Positions 1-11,384 of a DNA stretch of 64,000 nucleotides are shown here, in pieces. Position 1 is the first letter of the stretch. Every line of letters starts with the position of its first letter. The notes under the pieces are model-generated. The model ran no database searches. It was not told where the DNA came from and saw nothing but the letters and a program-made list of their open reading frames with translations. The translations under genes and the position numbers were made by a program. The stretch is from Piezodorus guildinii (taxonomy: Eukaryota; Arthropoda; Insecta; Hemiptera; Pentatomidae). The DNA is taken from positions 107,386,711 through 107,450,710 of the forward strand of contig CM041295.1 of NCBI GenBank assembly GCA_023052935.1. Reading direction: 5' to 3'.

Positions 1-1880
1 CATTTTTGATTTTTTGACCAGTTATTCTCTATCCTTTCGTGAATATAAAACCACAAATAAAATTTTTTTTGGGCTGATACTTTTAGTATTGCAACCATTA
101 AAAGTCAGCTCCGCGGGCAAAAACATGTCATGGGAAAATCTTTCTAATTCCTGTAATTTTTTAGATATCAAATCAAAACAAAAATTAAGAATAAGATAAG
201 AACATGCTTTGTATTTTTTGTTCCCACAACTCATTACCAAAATAGTGAAGAAAGTTGTTTAAAAAAGTCTCGAAAATGTATCAAAAATGAGATTTTTAAC
301 AAGATAAAAGTATATAAAGGAAAAGAGACTCACTTTTAATTATGTTTTCTTATGTAGCTTAATCATAGTGCTACTTGCTATAAAAATTTCGATCTAGTCC
401 TTTTTTGTATATTAATTTTCAAATTGGCAAAAATTCATTTTTCGTTATGCTTACACAGAAATATCTCAAAAGGGACTGAGTGAAAAATTATGAAACTAAT
501 ACACATTACATATCTATACGATTTGTTTAAGTGATATAAATTTGGTCTTTGAGACTAAGCTGGTTCCAGAGTTATAAAATTCTCTTAACTGTTAAAATAA
601 CGTTTTCCTTAAAAAATATTAACTCTGGTAATTTTGCATATTTAATAACCAAACAAAAACTAGAATGATGATGAGAGTATTTTATATAATTTTGGTTCCT
701 ACAACACATTACCTAAGTAGCCAACAAAATGGTTTAAAAAAAATCACGAAAAATTACTAAGGGCCATGCCCGAGTGACCCTCATCTCATTGACCGAATAT
801 AAGACAAACCAAATTAATTACACCAGAACCAGTTGAGTCTCAGCCACTAAAATTTATACTGTAATACCTATCATATAGAGGTATAATCTGTTTGGGTTTC
901 ATTATTTTTCACTCCGTCCTTTCTGAGATATTTTATTATTAATATAACTGAGCTGGAAAATAATCCTTTTTAAATTTATAATGATAAAATAATGTAGCTT
1001 CAACGATCCAAATTTCTACAACAAGTAATGCAATAAAAAGACTATATAAGGAGAAAAAAAATAAGCGCCAAAATCATTTCTAACTTCTCTTGTCATAGCG
1101 TGCCAAAGGTTTTAGTTGATGTAATTTTTCGTGATTTTTTTAAACCATTTTCTTGGCTACTTAGGTAATGTGTTTCAGGGACCAAAATTATATAAAATAC
1201 TCTCATCATCACCCTAGTTTTTGTTTGGTTCTTAAATATGAAAAATTACCAGAGTTAATATTTTTAAGGAAAACGTTATTCTAACGGTTAAGAGAATTTT
1301 ATAACTCCAGCTTAGTCTCAAAGACCAAATTTGTATCACTTAAGCAAATCGTATAGATAGTTAATTTATATTAGTTTCATAATTTTTCACTCAGTCCCTT
1401 TTGAGATATTTCCGTGTAAACATAGCGAAAAATGAATTTTTGCCAATTTTGAAAATTCATATACAAAAAAGGACTATGTTCTCAAGATCAAAATTTTTAC
1501 AGGAAGTAGCACTATGACTAAGCTACATAAAAAAAATAATAATTAAAAGTCAGTCTCTTTTACTTTATATACTTTTATCTTATTGAAAATCTCATTTTCG
1601 ATACATTTCCGAGAATTTTTTAAACAACTTTCTTCACTATTTAGTTAATGAGTTATGGGAACGAAAAATACAAAGCATGTCCTTATCTTATTGTTAATTT
1701 TTGTTTTGATTTGATATCTAAAAATCTACAGGTATTAGAAAGATTTTCTCATGACATGTTTTTGCCCGCGGAGACTTTAAACGGTTGCAAGTATTGGCCT
1801 CAAAATTTTTTTATTTGTGGTTTTATATTCACAAAAGGATAGAGAATGACTGGTCAAAAAATCACGAAAATCAAAAATGT
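1..1880. repeat. Giant inverted repeat (foldback-like), left end cut by window
   Basis: The sequence at 1-757 returns in reverse complement at about 1118-1880, with scattered substitutions and small indels. For example GGATAGAGAA at 1839-1848 is the reverse complement of the start of the window. The roughly 360-base middle also holds shorter inverted copies of arm segments: 890-925 resembles the reverse complement of 460-505, and 960-1060 that of 300-400. Open frames inside the arms (14-199, 1648-1842) are mirror images without similarity I recognise, and are not genes. The left arm probably continues outside the window. No transposase is visible, so this may be a non-autonomous foldback or hairpin element. 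It would lie inside the long first intron of GET3. Confidence 0.75.
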
Positions 1881-3059
1881 CGAATGGCAAAATTAATGAA
1901 AATTGGACGTTTTCAAATGGATTCACCAGTAAGCAACCACTAAAATATCTCAAGGCCAAACTTAAGCCTACATTACAAGTGATAGAAAATTATGTTGTTT
2001 CTCATCTTAGTGCAAAAGATTCATAATCCGAGGGAAGATTTCAGTGACTTTTGGGGGCTTAAACAAATTTAGACTTACCAGTAATATTCCAAAATTTCAT
2101 ACATCTCGGAAAACTGGTTGATAAATTAGCAGATACTTGTAAACTCCTCACATCATAATATCAATTTACATACATCTGGAATGTAAGAAATATTTTGTAA
2201 AAAAAAAAAAAAAAAAAAAAAAAGAAAAAGAAAAAAAAAAAAGAAACCCTGTTTCCGAAATAGGTCATTCATTATGATTAAAAACAGTTATTAAATGAAG
2301 AACATATGAATTGTGAATTTCAGATACGCCACATGCCCCAGTCAATAAATATGGATATGTGGGATTTCTTAAATTCATAGTTCATACAATGAAATTCATT
2401 TGTTGGGATTTAATTAACAGTCCCAAACTTCACAATGCTCGACTATAAAAGAGAAAAGTGTGGTATCTTAGATAACTTGTAACATTAATACTATGCACTA
2501 ATATTATTCCTAATTTGTACATTCTTTGCATTTTTCAGTCCCTCAAGGTTTGATTTTCCAGACTTCTGGATAAATCAAACAAAAATAAAATCCATAATTA
2601 TTTAATGGATTATTATTAGGTCCAGGTCAAGAAAAATTCCTTGAAAATGTTCATATTGAAGTATTTTTCATTAAGATGTAGAGAACCTATAACATACTAA
2701 TAAGAAGGCAACCATAAGGAATGATCATACTCAATTTTATATAACAATAAAAATGTTGGAATAATTTTGTAGGAAATTTGTCAATTTTCTTTTGATTATC
2801 TTTATTGGCTAATTATGAAGTGCTATAGACTAATATAGAGATATAAACAAACTTTGAAGGAACTTGTAAAGTTTCTGTTAATGTGTAAAGTAATTAACAG
2901 TTTAGTTAGGCAAACAAAAGAAATTAAAAAAACCATGGTCAGGACTGAAGCATTGCCAGTGAAGAAAGCTTCCATTTTACCAACATATTAGATGATTCAA
3001 TTGCTGCAGTATGCAGTTTGGTCTGACAGCACTGAGTTACCCTGCCCATCAGTTTACTG
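1881..3059. other. AT-rich spacer, no gene seen
   Basis: I see no exon-like open frame with splice borders here. There is an A-rich homopolymer tract at about 2198-2244. On the minus strand this would be intron 1 of GET3. Confidence 0.5.
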
Positions 3060-3583
3060 CAGTTTGTATATATATAATAGAAATAGAAATAGAAAAACAA
3101 TCTATTCTGGGACTTTGCCCCCTAAGAATAACATGAAATTTACAAGTAAAGGTAGCACATCTGGCCAGATAACATTAAATAGACATAATTATGTACATAA
3201 GTAAAAAAGGTAGAAAAAGAAATTTATATAAATGTATGTACATACACATCTCTATGTACCAAAGTTAAGAAAAAGCGTAAAAAAAAGTGAAGTAAACAAA
3301 TAGTAAATTGAAAGTAAGAAACAACTAATTTTGAACACTCTAACGAAAAATAATAATAATATATACATGTATATATGAAATAAAATAAAAAAAATAAGAA
3401 GTAAACATAGGATATTCATTCTATAATGATTATAATGAAAATCTAATTAATTAAAGATTAACAAGCGTCAGTTTGGAATAATAGGTGTGGAAAAGCGATA
3501 TTGAATGTGGAAAGGAGAACATGACGTATATTGGAAGGAATGGAATTCCAGAATGTAATGGAACGGGCATGTATGTATGTATA

Positions 3584-3590
<7 letters not shown>
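3060..3590 (-). mobile_element. LINE 3' end (CR1/Jockey supergroup), inverted
   Basis: The minus strand encodes the typical carboxy end of a non-LTR reverse transcriptase protein (residues like ARSITFWNSIPSNIRH at about 3520-3570), followed by a 3' UTR. The 3' end is marked by TTCTATTCTGGG-like sequence and short TTTCTA repeats near 3070-3110. The same UTR appears in the opposite orientation at 3690-4310. Only the last few dozen codons remain, so this is a heavily 5'-truncated copy. Confidence 0.7.
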
Positions 3591-3642
<52 letters not shown>

Positions 3643-3655
3643 TATATATATATAA
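3584..3655. repeat. (TA)n microsatellite
   Basis: This is a long TA/AT dinucleotide run joining the two inverted LINE ends. The open frames of repeated Ile-Tyr across it are artefacts of the repeat. Confidence 0.9.
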
Positions 3656-3689
3656 TCTGTGTGTTATGTATATATAACATTGTTTTTTA

Positions 3690-4310
3690 AGATTTGTGTT
3701 CGGTACCTCGAGACGGTCGCATTTATCCCACATCTACGACAAGTTTAAGTGGTTATATCCAACCTTTCAAAGACAATAATTCATTGGATCATTCTTTAAC
3801 ATTAACTCCCACCATCCATTTTATGTCTACAGCCTTCTGGTATTTAAATCCTCAACCCATCACCAGGAAACAAGATCCCGTCTGTCTGACCTCCAAACTC
3901 CTTTCCACAGAACCAAATAAATATTATTGCTCCTTTTTAGCCCGTTCCACTGCCTTATGGAATACTCTCCCATCAAACATCAGACATGCTCCTTCCCTTT
4001 CATCATTTAAATCCCTCCTCTTTCAATACTTCCATTCTCTCCAGTCCGATGTAAGCTAATTTTTATTATACAAATTAATGTGAGTTGATTTGTGTATGTA
4101 CTTTAATGAGGTGTAAAAGATATATTTTAGGTTAATTCTTGTTTATTTATTTCTAGAATATGTACATCTCTATGTACATATGCTTCTTTCTTTTGTTATT
4201 TAAATGTAGTTATATATTGTTTTAGGCCAGACATAAATTATTATTTTGTTCATTAATGTTATTCTTAAGGAACATTGTCCCAGAATAAAGTTGGTTTTTT
4301 TTCTATTCTA
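3690..4310 (+). mobile_element. LINE 3' end (CR1/Jockey supergroup)
   Basis: The open frame at 3694-4059 ends in the signature of a LINE reverse-transcriptase carboxy terminus (STALWNTLPSNIRHAPSLSS, then FKSLLFQYF). A 3' UTR of about 250 bases follows, ending in GTCCCAGAATAAAG and a TTCTATTCTATTCTA tail. The catalytic domains are absent, so it is 5'-truncated. It is the same family as the minus-strand copy at 3060-3590 and related to the one at 58100-58640. Confidence 0.75.
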
Positions 4311-4325
4311 TTCTATACACACATA

Positions 4326-4338
4326 TAATATATATATA

Positions 4339-4401
<63 letters not shown>
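4326..4401. repeat. (TA)n microsatellite
   Basis: TA dinucleotide run between the LINE tail and the SINE that follows. Confidence 0.9.
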
Positions 4402-4404
<3 letters not shown>

Positions 4405-4406
<2 letters not shown>

Positions 4407-4668
4407 GGGAGCAGTGTGGTCTAGTGGATAGAGTACTAATCTACAGTTCTCTGAGTACTGGGTTCGAATCTCGGCTAAGACAGAATATTATTTACTCTGT
4501 TAATTCAGCCAGGGGTGATCCTAGGGTATGGAGACCCTCCTGGGGCAGAACCAGCCTCTTTAAAGTGGGTACTAAAATTGGGGAAAAAACCTGGCGTCTG
4601 AGCCCAATTACCTCACTGCACGGCTGTTGGCCTATATGTACTGAGCCCAAGACCCTTCATGGGTTGTA
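4405..4668 (+). mobile_element. tRNA-derived SINE, family B, copy 1
   Basis: It starts with a tRNA-like head: A box GTGGTCTAGTGGATAGAG and B box GGGTTCGAATCTC. A shared body follows (CCTAGGGTATGGAGACCCTC, then GACCCTTCATGGGTTGTA). The head is not a functional tRNA gene, because the acceptor stem cannot be closed and the body is shared with copies at 5997, 41813, 45860 and 46118. The 3' end is interrupted at a TA by the mariner that begins at 4669. Confidence 0.8.
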
Positions 4669-5585
4669 TTGGGTTGTGTCACATGAAATGTCCGTTTTCA
4701 AGGTAAAGGATTTTTATTAAAAATACGATATGAAAACAAGATAATTTTATTCGAAGTGTTTAGCTTCTTTTTCTACACATTTTTCCCAACGTGACACCAA
4801 CTTTTTTATCCCCGAACTGAAAAACTCTGAGCTTTGAAGTGAAACAAAATCTGAAAACGCACTTTTCACTTGATCATCATTTTTAAAAAGTTTTCCTTTG
4901 ACGAAGTTGTCTAAATTCCTGAACAGGTGGTAATCTGTTGGAGACAAGTCGGGAGAATATGGTGGATGCGGAAGAATTTCGTAGCCCAGTTCTTTCAATT
5001 TTTGCACGGTATGTTTTGAAACATGCAGCTCAGTGAGATCATGAGGGACCTACCCATGTATCGAGCTTTTTTTACTTTCCCAATACACTTTAAATGTCTG
5101 GAAACGGTAGATGCACTTGCATTTAGTTGTGCTGAGAGTCCTTTAACTGATTGGTAGGGATTTCCTTCTACTGTATGTTTGAGGACATTGTTGTCTATTA
5201 CGGACAGAGGTCTTCCTCGGGGAAAGTTTTCCAAGTAGGTTTCCCCAGCTGAAAACTTAGCAAACCAACGGCGAATGGTCCGTTCATTAATACTCCCTTC
5301 CCAAACGCCTTGCAAATATTTCTAGCGGCCTCAGCTGCTGAATGGCCGAGTTTAAACTCGTACAAAAATATTACTCGAAAATCGCGTGTTTCTATGTTCA
5401 TATTTGGAGGTATACTAAAAAGTGGGTAATTGATTGGGAAGCTAATGTTTGTAATACAAAGGTAGAGGATAAGTAACTGTTCACTTTAAATATGTAAATA
5501 TTCGGAAGAAAATAACAGAGACCTGCAAAATCCTTAATGTATTTCAGAAACTATAAAAACGGATATTTCATGTGAAACAACCCAA
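4669..5585 (-). mobile_element. mariner transposon, internally deleted (minus strand)
   Basis: Terminal inverted repeats begin TTGGGTTGTGTCACATGAAA on the left and TTGGGTTGTTTCACATGAAA on the reverse strand at the right, flanked by TA target duplications. The transposase is in minus-strand pieces. The first (5401 down to about 5005) is the N-terminal helix-turn-helix part, with FKLGHSAAEAARNICK, then a frameshift, then NERTIRRWFAKFSAGETYLE. The second (5007-4747) is the end, with HPPYSPDLSPTDYHLFRNL holding the last Asp of the mariner DD34D triad. The stretch that should carry the first two catalytic Asp residues is missing, so the copy is about 0.9 kb and cannot make active transposase. Its ends look intact, so it might be moved in trans. 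Confidence 0.88.
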
Positions 5586-5639
5586 TAAGTAAATATAATT
5601 ATAATATATAAAATAAATAAAATATATATAAAAAAAAAA

Positions 5640-5852
<213 letters not shown>

Positions 5853-5996
5853 TGTATATATATTGTAATATACCCATTTTTTATAATTATAGTGGTTATT
5901 AATTTATATATTTGTTGTTGAGTTAGGCAGGCTAACAATAAGATAAAAGGTAAAATTTGAATAACAGCTCTTATTTGTTTGTTTGTAAACATAACC

Positions 5997-6295
5997 ATAT
6001 GTGGATAGAGAACTAGTCTGCTGTGCTCCGGGTCCTGGGTTCGAATCCCGACTGTGGCAGAATATTATTTATTCTGTTAATTCAGTCGGGGGCCGACCCT
6101 AGGGTATGGAGACCCTCCTGGGGCAGACCCAGCCTCTATAAAGTGGGTACCCAAATTAATTGGGGAAAAACCTGGCGGCTGAGCGTGATTAAGGCCTAAT
6201 CACCTCATTGCACTGCCGTTGGCCTAGAAACCGTACGAATCTCTATATGTACTGAGCCCAAGACCCTTCATGGGTTGTAGTGGTACAGGTTTTTT
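5997..6295 (+). mobile_element. tRNA-derived SINE, family B, copy 2 with TSD
   Basis: The B box GGGTTCGAATCCCG and the family body are clear. The copy is bracketed by a 12-base direct repeat, GTAAACATAACC, at 5985-5996 and 6296-6307. This defines its borders and shows retrotransposition. The first bases of the A box are missing, so it is slightly 5'-truncated. Confidence 0.85.
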
Positions 6296-6606
6296 GTAAA
6301 CATAACCTCCATTTTGGATGCAAGGGACATCCCAGGTAGAAGAAAGATACCTGGTCATAGACAGTTTTGAGTGGGGAGCTGGGGAGGTAGGAGATGCTGT
6401 CTGAACATGGAGAATAATTATAGTTAGCCTACATATTCTTTGTCTCATTTTTGTAAGTTTTTGTTATAATTAAAAAGCTAATTAATAAAAATGTGCCTGA
6501 TTGTCAAGAACCCATACCATACCCTGAGAGTAAAATGAATAATAATTAAGTAAATATTTTGATAAATTAATTTTGTTTATAAAATAATATTTTAAAAAAT
6601 AAGTAA

Positions 6607-6613
<7 letters not shown>

Positions 6614-6667
<54 letters not shown>
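6614..6667. repeat. (TA)n microsatellite
   Basis: TA dinucleotide run inside AT-rich intronic DNA. Confidence 0.9.
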
Positions 6668-6670
<3 letters not shown>

Positions 6671-7090
6671 ATTTTTTTTTTTTTAACAGCATAGAATGAA
6701 ATCATTCATTTCCTTGTGTTCTAATTGAGTCAAATCAAGCAAAAAAAAAATGTTATGAGATAATATTGGTATAACTAATTTACCCTTTAGTTATATTCTG
6801 TTCATATTGTACAAAAAATATTTGAATTTTCAAAACTGTATCTTTCATTTGAGATTGCCTATTCTATGTGTTGGTTAAATATCAAATATATATTCCAGCA
6901 AATAATTTTTAAAAGTTTTGTTCAGACTATGAAAAGATTGTTTCATTTATGTGCACTTTTTATACTTTACATTCGTGCATGGTTCAGAAATATTAATTGC
7001 AATAACTTTATTTAAATTTTTATGTATTGTAAACATTCAAGTTTTTCTCATTACATTTACTGGATATAAAATACCTAAAATAAATTTTAT

Positions 7091-7159
<69 letters not shown>

Positions 7160-8413
7160 AAATTTATTACGTCTTAATTTATATATTTTTTAAATAATAT
7201 TGATTTTCATGTAATTTGTTTTAAGGAATAATCATATAACATATCAGAAGCCTTTCTTTTCTTGTTTATTTTATACTAAGTCATTTACCCTCTCTGTTTA
7301 TTTTCATGTTCAGAAATCATAATTAAGTTATAGTTTATTCCATATTTGTTTAATGATTATCTTTATTTTATTATAAAATAATCTATTTTATCTCATTCAA
7401 TGACACACAAAATGCCATTTACATGTTTTTGCACAATGTTTGTTTTAATTTTCATAATGTTCCATAATAACGTATTAATATATTATTCATCATACATTTA
7501 ATGATAAAACTATATCCGCCCATTCACATTTGCTTGTATTGGTTCAAATCAAAATTAAAACAAGCTATTTTAGCTTTTATAGAGAAAAAAATATTCAAAA
7601 ATAAATTCATGATAAAAGGAATATTCAACTACCCAAAAATGACAAATGACTGCCATTAACTTTCAATACTACAGCTTAACTAAAAATAATTCAAACATTA
7701 AATCCATTTATACTCTTATGTTAAGTTTATAAAAATTGAGAAATAAAATATATCATCTCACTGCGAATAGAAATGTTGACTGAAATTTTAGAACAAAACC
7801 ACAATCAGTGAAGTCATATTATAATCGATCTAAATTATAACCTAAATTAAAACTATAAAAAAAAATGCATGTATCAAGTATTGAAGAAATGATATGCTTC
7901 GAGAATTCAAACAGCTAAAGTGAAAATTGAATTTAATTAAAGGAAATATTAAATACGAAGAAAATATATAGACTTATTTCCCTAACAGGCGAAACACCTT
8001 TTGGCATCCTTTAATAAAAGTGGTTAGCAATATATAGTAAGCAGCTTCAATGAAAATAATATTTACAAGAGAAAATACCATGAATTGTTTCCTAATACAA
8101 AGGAAATAACTTTAAATGAATAGGGCACACACTGACAATTTTATGATTAAAGCACAAATAATCTGGTAACCAAAATGCTTACACTGATGTCTGGTTTACC
8201 AGTTTTTAGTATAAAATGAACAAGTAAAAGATAAATGAATCTATTCCAACTATAGAAAAAAAAAGTTTTCTTAACAAAATAGCAAATTATACTACGTAAA
8301 TCATAAATTAAAGGATACGAAAATTAAACGAAATAATGTTAATGATTAAGTATAAGAAAAACAATATCATATAGAAAACATAAATGAGAATTTCAATCAT
8401 TAAAGCCACTAAC
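6668..8413. other. AT-rich intron DNA of GET3, no exon found
   Basis: Apart from a second TA run at about 7100-7143 followed by a T tract, I see nothing coding. No minus-strand segment matches the expected second exon of GET3, so intron 1 is at least 8.4 kb and leaves the window. Confidence 0.5.
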
Positions 8414-8541
8414 CTACAGGTAGTTTTTCCAACACCTCCTTTACCTCCAACAAAAATCCATTTTAATGAAGATTTCTCCACAACATTTCTTAAATCTGAT
8501 TTTTCATCTGAAAAATCGCCGGCCTGCGAACAAGATGCCAT
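8414..8541 (-). CDS. GET3: GET3/ASNA1 ATPase, first coding exon
   Basis: This is the first coding exon of the cytosolic ATPase that binds the membrane segment of tail-anchored proteins and hands them to the ER receptor. The 42 complete codons read from ATG at 8541: a short acidic leader of about 25 residues, then [18 protein letters not shown], which holds the deviant Walker A (P-loop) motif of the ArsA/GET3 family. The exon ends in AG followed by GTTAGTGG, a good donor. The next codon would be completed to Ser, as in other animals (GKTTCS). An in-frame ATG exists further upstream (8616), but the usual family leader length favours 8541. All remaining domains (switch regions, client-binding helices, zinc-binding CxxC) must be in exons left of the window. 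Confidence 0.92.
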
Positions 8542-9000
8542 GATACAAGTGGGACTAAAAGTTGTCTGATAAACAGAGATCAAATCAAACGTTCTGTAAC
8601 GAACTTGGAATGACAAAGAGACAATAAAATCCCCTTAATATCACTGTAGCAACCAACCAGCATAACTAAACTGATCAGAACTGTCCACCAGTGCTGAGTA
8701 AAATGCTTCAACTAATACCCAAAATTCAAAGTCACACAAATTTTTTTGTTCATTGATAAACATCAACTCTCAATTTTGAAGATAAAATAAGTAAAAAATA
8801 CAATAATTAAGGTTCCTATTATTGTGACGGTTGTCAGCCAACTTCGATAATATAAAACTTGGTTGAATCTTCCGTATTGTGGCGGAGCTACATTAACTCT
8901 AGTCTTTTTCTCTTTAAAGACTTCCTAATCTGCACCCTGCAAAGGTATTACACGCTCTCTCTCTCTCCCAGGCTGCGCTAACTTAAAAATTCAACGACCA
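8542..9000 (-). promoter_or_regulatory. Probable 5' UTR and promoter region of GET3
   Basis: This lies directly upstream of the GET3 start codon. On the minus strand there is an arthropod-type initiator match TCAGTT at 8669-8674 and a CT-dinucleotide run at about 8952-8968. No clear TATA box is seen. The assignment rests on position rather than on a decisive motif. Confidence 0.35.
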
Positions 9001-10268
9001 CCTTAAAGAATACTATTTTATATTTAACAATATTGTTATTTTGAAATTTTCCAATTATTATTATAAATATGTATACATTATGTCAACCCAAAAGAATAGT
9101 TGAGTCAAAAAGCTCTCGACATCTATTATAAACTTAGAGATGCGATAAACCTTGCAATTGGCCCTTAAATTAGGTTTTCCTCCATGCCCCTACCTAAAAG
9201 GACCTCAATAGGTCAGAATATCTCTCATCTGTCCTTTTTAAATAAATATCTGGTCTTTCTTCACGTTTCCCTCCTTTCGTCACACTCATTTGTAGACTCC
9301 CATTGCTAAATCCCATCATTACGGAGATCGGCCTAGTGAGTCTGTAGGTTTATATTCTTACGAATCCGTTATTCCTTCCACGAATTTTCGATGTTGTGGT
9401 CCAGTGCTTTCGAACCCCTTACTTAGAAGTTGTTGGGATGAGTGACATTAAAACTCAATAAGAAAATGTAGACTCGATCCCGTTTCGAAATGAGCTGGTC
9501 TTGAGTACTTAATCATTCAAAAAATAAAAAAGGGGTAATATTAAATAAAAAGATAAAATTGAAAGTAATGAAAATAAATAAAAGTTTAATAAAAAAAATA
9601 TGAGGAAAATTTACAATATATATAATATGAAAACCATTTGATTTATAAACAAATAAAAAAAGTTCTTCGATTAAAACAAACTGTAGAAAAAATAATTTAA
9701 AAGATTAGGTTAGTGGGTTAGAGCTGTTAATAATGTTACAGAAAATGAATAAATATAATGAGAAAAAAAATCAATGATAATTATCTGTCCATAAATTCTC
9801 CAGATTATAGCTTAGCTTCCGTACGACGGGTAGGCGACTCTCCATGGAAGGACGGTGATCTTCGAGAAGACAACGAAACGAAGTCCTGATCGATAAATTG
9901 GTTGAAGGCGCCAATCGATAAATACGTACTCTCAGCTAGCTGGTTCCAACGGTACTGGCTTGAGGGCAAGGGGGACACTGTTCTCTGTCTAATCCCTAAC
10001 TGCACTTGAATATAAACACTAAAAGATGTAAATATAATATATAAACTAACAAAAAAAATATTTTCCTCATTAAAAACTATTTTTAATTTTAATTTGATTT
10101 TTAATTATCAACAAAATATATACAGGTAAAAAAAAATTATAATGTCCAGGCTCAAACAGAAGTTATTACTTAAATGAAAAATATTTGCGAAGAATTGGCC
10201 TGATAACGCACGCAATTTTCATTTAAAATGATGGAGTTTTGTTGACCGTTGAGAATATTAGCTGAGAA
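9001..10268. other. Spacer with a GC-richer island at 9805-10005
   Basis: Mostly AT-rich and without a recognisable gene. The segment 9805-10005 has higher GC and an open minus-strand frame of 66 codons whose product I do not recognise. It contains two direct copies of ATCGATAAAT (9889-9898 and 9914-9923), 25 bases apart, which resemble the CGATA-type sites of insect promoters and boundary elements. Confidence 0.4.
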
Positions 10269-10376
10269 AGATGGTTGGGGGTGCGGTCATAAAAAAAATC
10301 CACACTAATAAGTAATACTTATTGTAGTAGTGTGCCGACGTTTCGGCCTACATCATGGCCCTTCATCAGGGCTAAG
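10269..10376 (-). ncRNA. Hammerhead-type ribozyme core in a short Penelope-like unit
   Basis: On the minus strand the core reads CTGATGA (10369-10363), a stem II of GGCC pairing with GGCC, then GAAACGTC (ending at 10338). The three bases before CTGATGA (GCC) can pair with GGC after the presumed GTC cleavage site as stem I. Stem III is only the self-complementary ACGT, as in minimal hammerheads thought to act as dimers. The unit starts with GATGGTTGGGGGTGCGGTCA at 10274, a block shared with 37391 and 55688. Hammerhead motifs of this minimal kind are known from Penelope-like retroelements. Confidence 0.7.
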
Positions 10377-10380
10377 GGAT

Positions 10381-10950
10381 ACCATATAACAATCAATGTA
10401 ATTAGAAAATTAATAATAAGTTATGTACACTAATATGATGACAGTAATAAAATATGAAAACAAACATAAAATTAAATTAAAATGACAATAAGATGACAGT
10501 AATAGAATATGGAAGCAAACATAAAATTAAGATGATAATATTGGAATGAGAATATTTGAAGACTATAAAGAGAAACTAAGCAAATAATTAAAAATTAAAT
10601 GAAGAACTATATGTGAGCAATTAAACTTTTAAATATGAACAATTTTGAAGTGGTAACCGGCACATTTAATAGTAATTACCTACTCATTTTTTATTCTGTA
10701 CCTCGTCACTATTAGTTACATATTTCTCCTTCCGGTCGTAGTAATAATATTTTCGCTTTATGTTACCTATACCTTTGTTATTGATTCTGTATTTTTTAAA
10801 AATCTTAGCCCGCTATTTTATACCATATATCCCTATATCAAAAAGATGTAACATTAACCAATCTTTTTGCTTTTTCTGCAATATTATTTCTTTGTTTTCT
10901 GTTTTTTTGTACATACAATAAAACACATTGTAAGTATATATAATAATGTA
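10381..10950. other. AT-rich spacer, nothing recognised
   Basis: No open frame, repeat family or RNA feature that I can support. It contains a short local duplication at about 10437-10530 (ATGACAGTAATA-type sequence). Confidence 0.5.
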
Positions 10951-11300
10951 ATATATATAGCATTTGCAACTCAAATACAACCTTTTCCAAGTCACTCAAA
11001 TATGGGTTTATTCTAACTTTTTCGTATCAAGTCGATGCTCTGCCTGGTTGCTACGTTACCAAGGGCTCGTATACCGATTATGCTATTAATTTAAAGTGCG
11101 CTCAGTCAAATATAGGTTTATTATAACTTTTTCGTATTTATTCTATATTAGGCTCAGTAGCTGCGTTACGGGCGTTCATATCCCGAATTATACTGTAAAT
11201 ATTAAGTGCGCTCGCTCAAATATTGGTTTATTATAAACTTTTTTGTATTTATTCTATAATAAGCTTAGTAGCTGTGTTGCCGGTGGTTCGTATATTAATT
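10950..11300. repeat. Degenerate tandem repeats with a TATAGCATTT end
   Basis: It opens with ATATATAGCATTTGCAACTC, then CTTTTCCAAGTCACTCAAAT, closely matching the block at 12850. Three imperfect repeats of roughly 105 bases follow (units starting near 10990, 11100 and 11210). They share AAATATTGGTTTATTATAA-type sequence followed by TTTTCGTATTTATTCTAT and TAGTAGCTGYGTT. This looks like an arm of the larger structure that includes 12845-18030. Confidence 0.6.
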
Positions 11301-11384
11301 AAGTAAGTTGGTTTTAACAGATTTTATTATATCACAAGAATAATTAAATTACAAGTCAATAACCCATAACTGTACAACACAAAC

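Noticed and set aside
3458..3733. Minus-strand open frame with long Ile-Tyr repeat
   Set aside because: Most of it is translated (TA)n microsatellite. Only the LINE C-terminal piece at its end is meaningful.
4405..4480. Possible tRNA gene
   Set aside because: A and B boxes are present, but the acceptor stem does not close and the same head begins several dispersed copies, so it is a SINE head. The same applies to 18790-18850, 25225-25297, 42405-42475 and 54622-54740.
10813..10995. Minus-strand 60-codon frame
   Set aside because: AT-rich, no motif, overlaps the repeat that starts at 10950.
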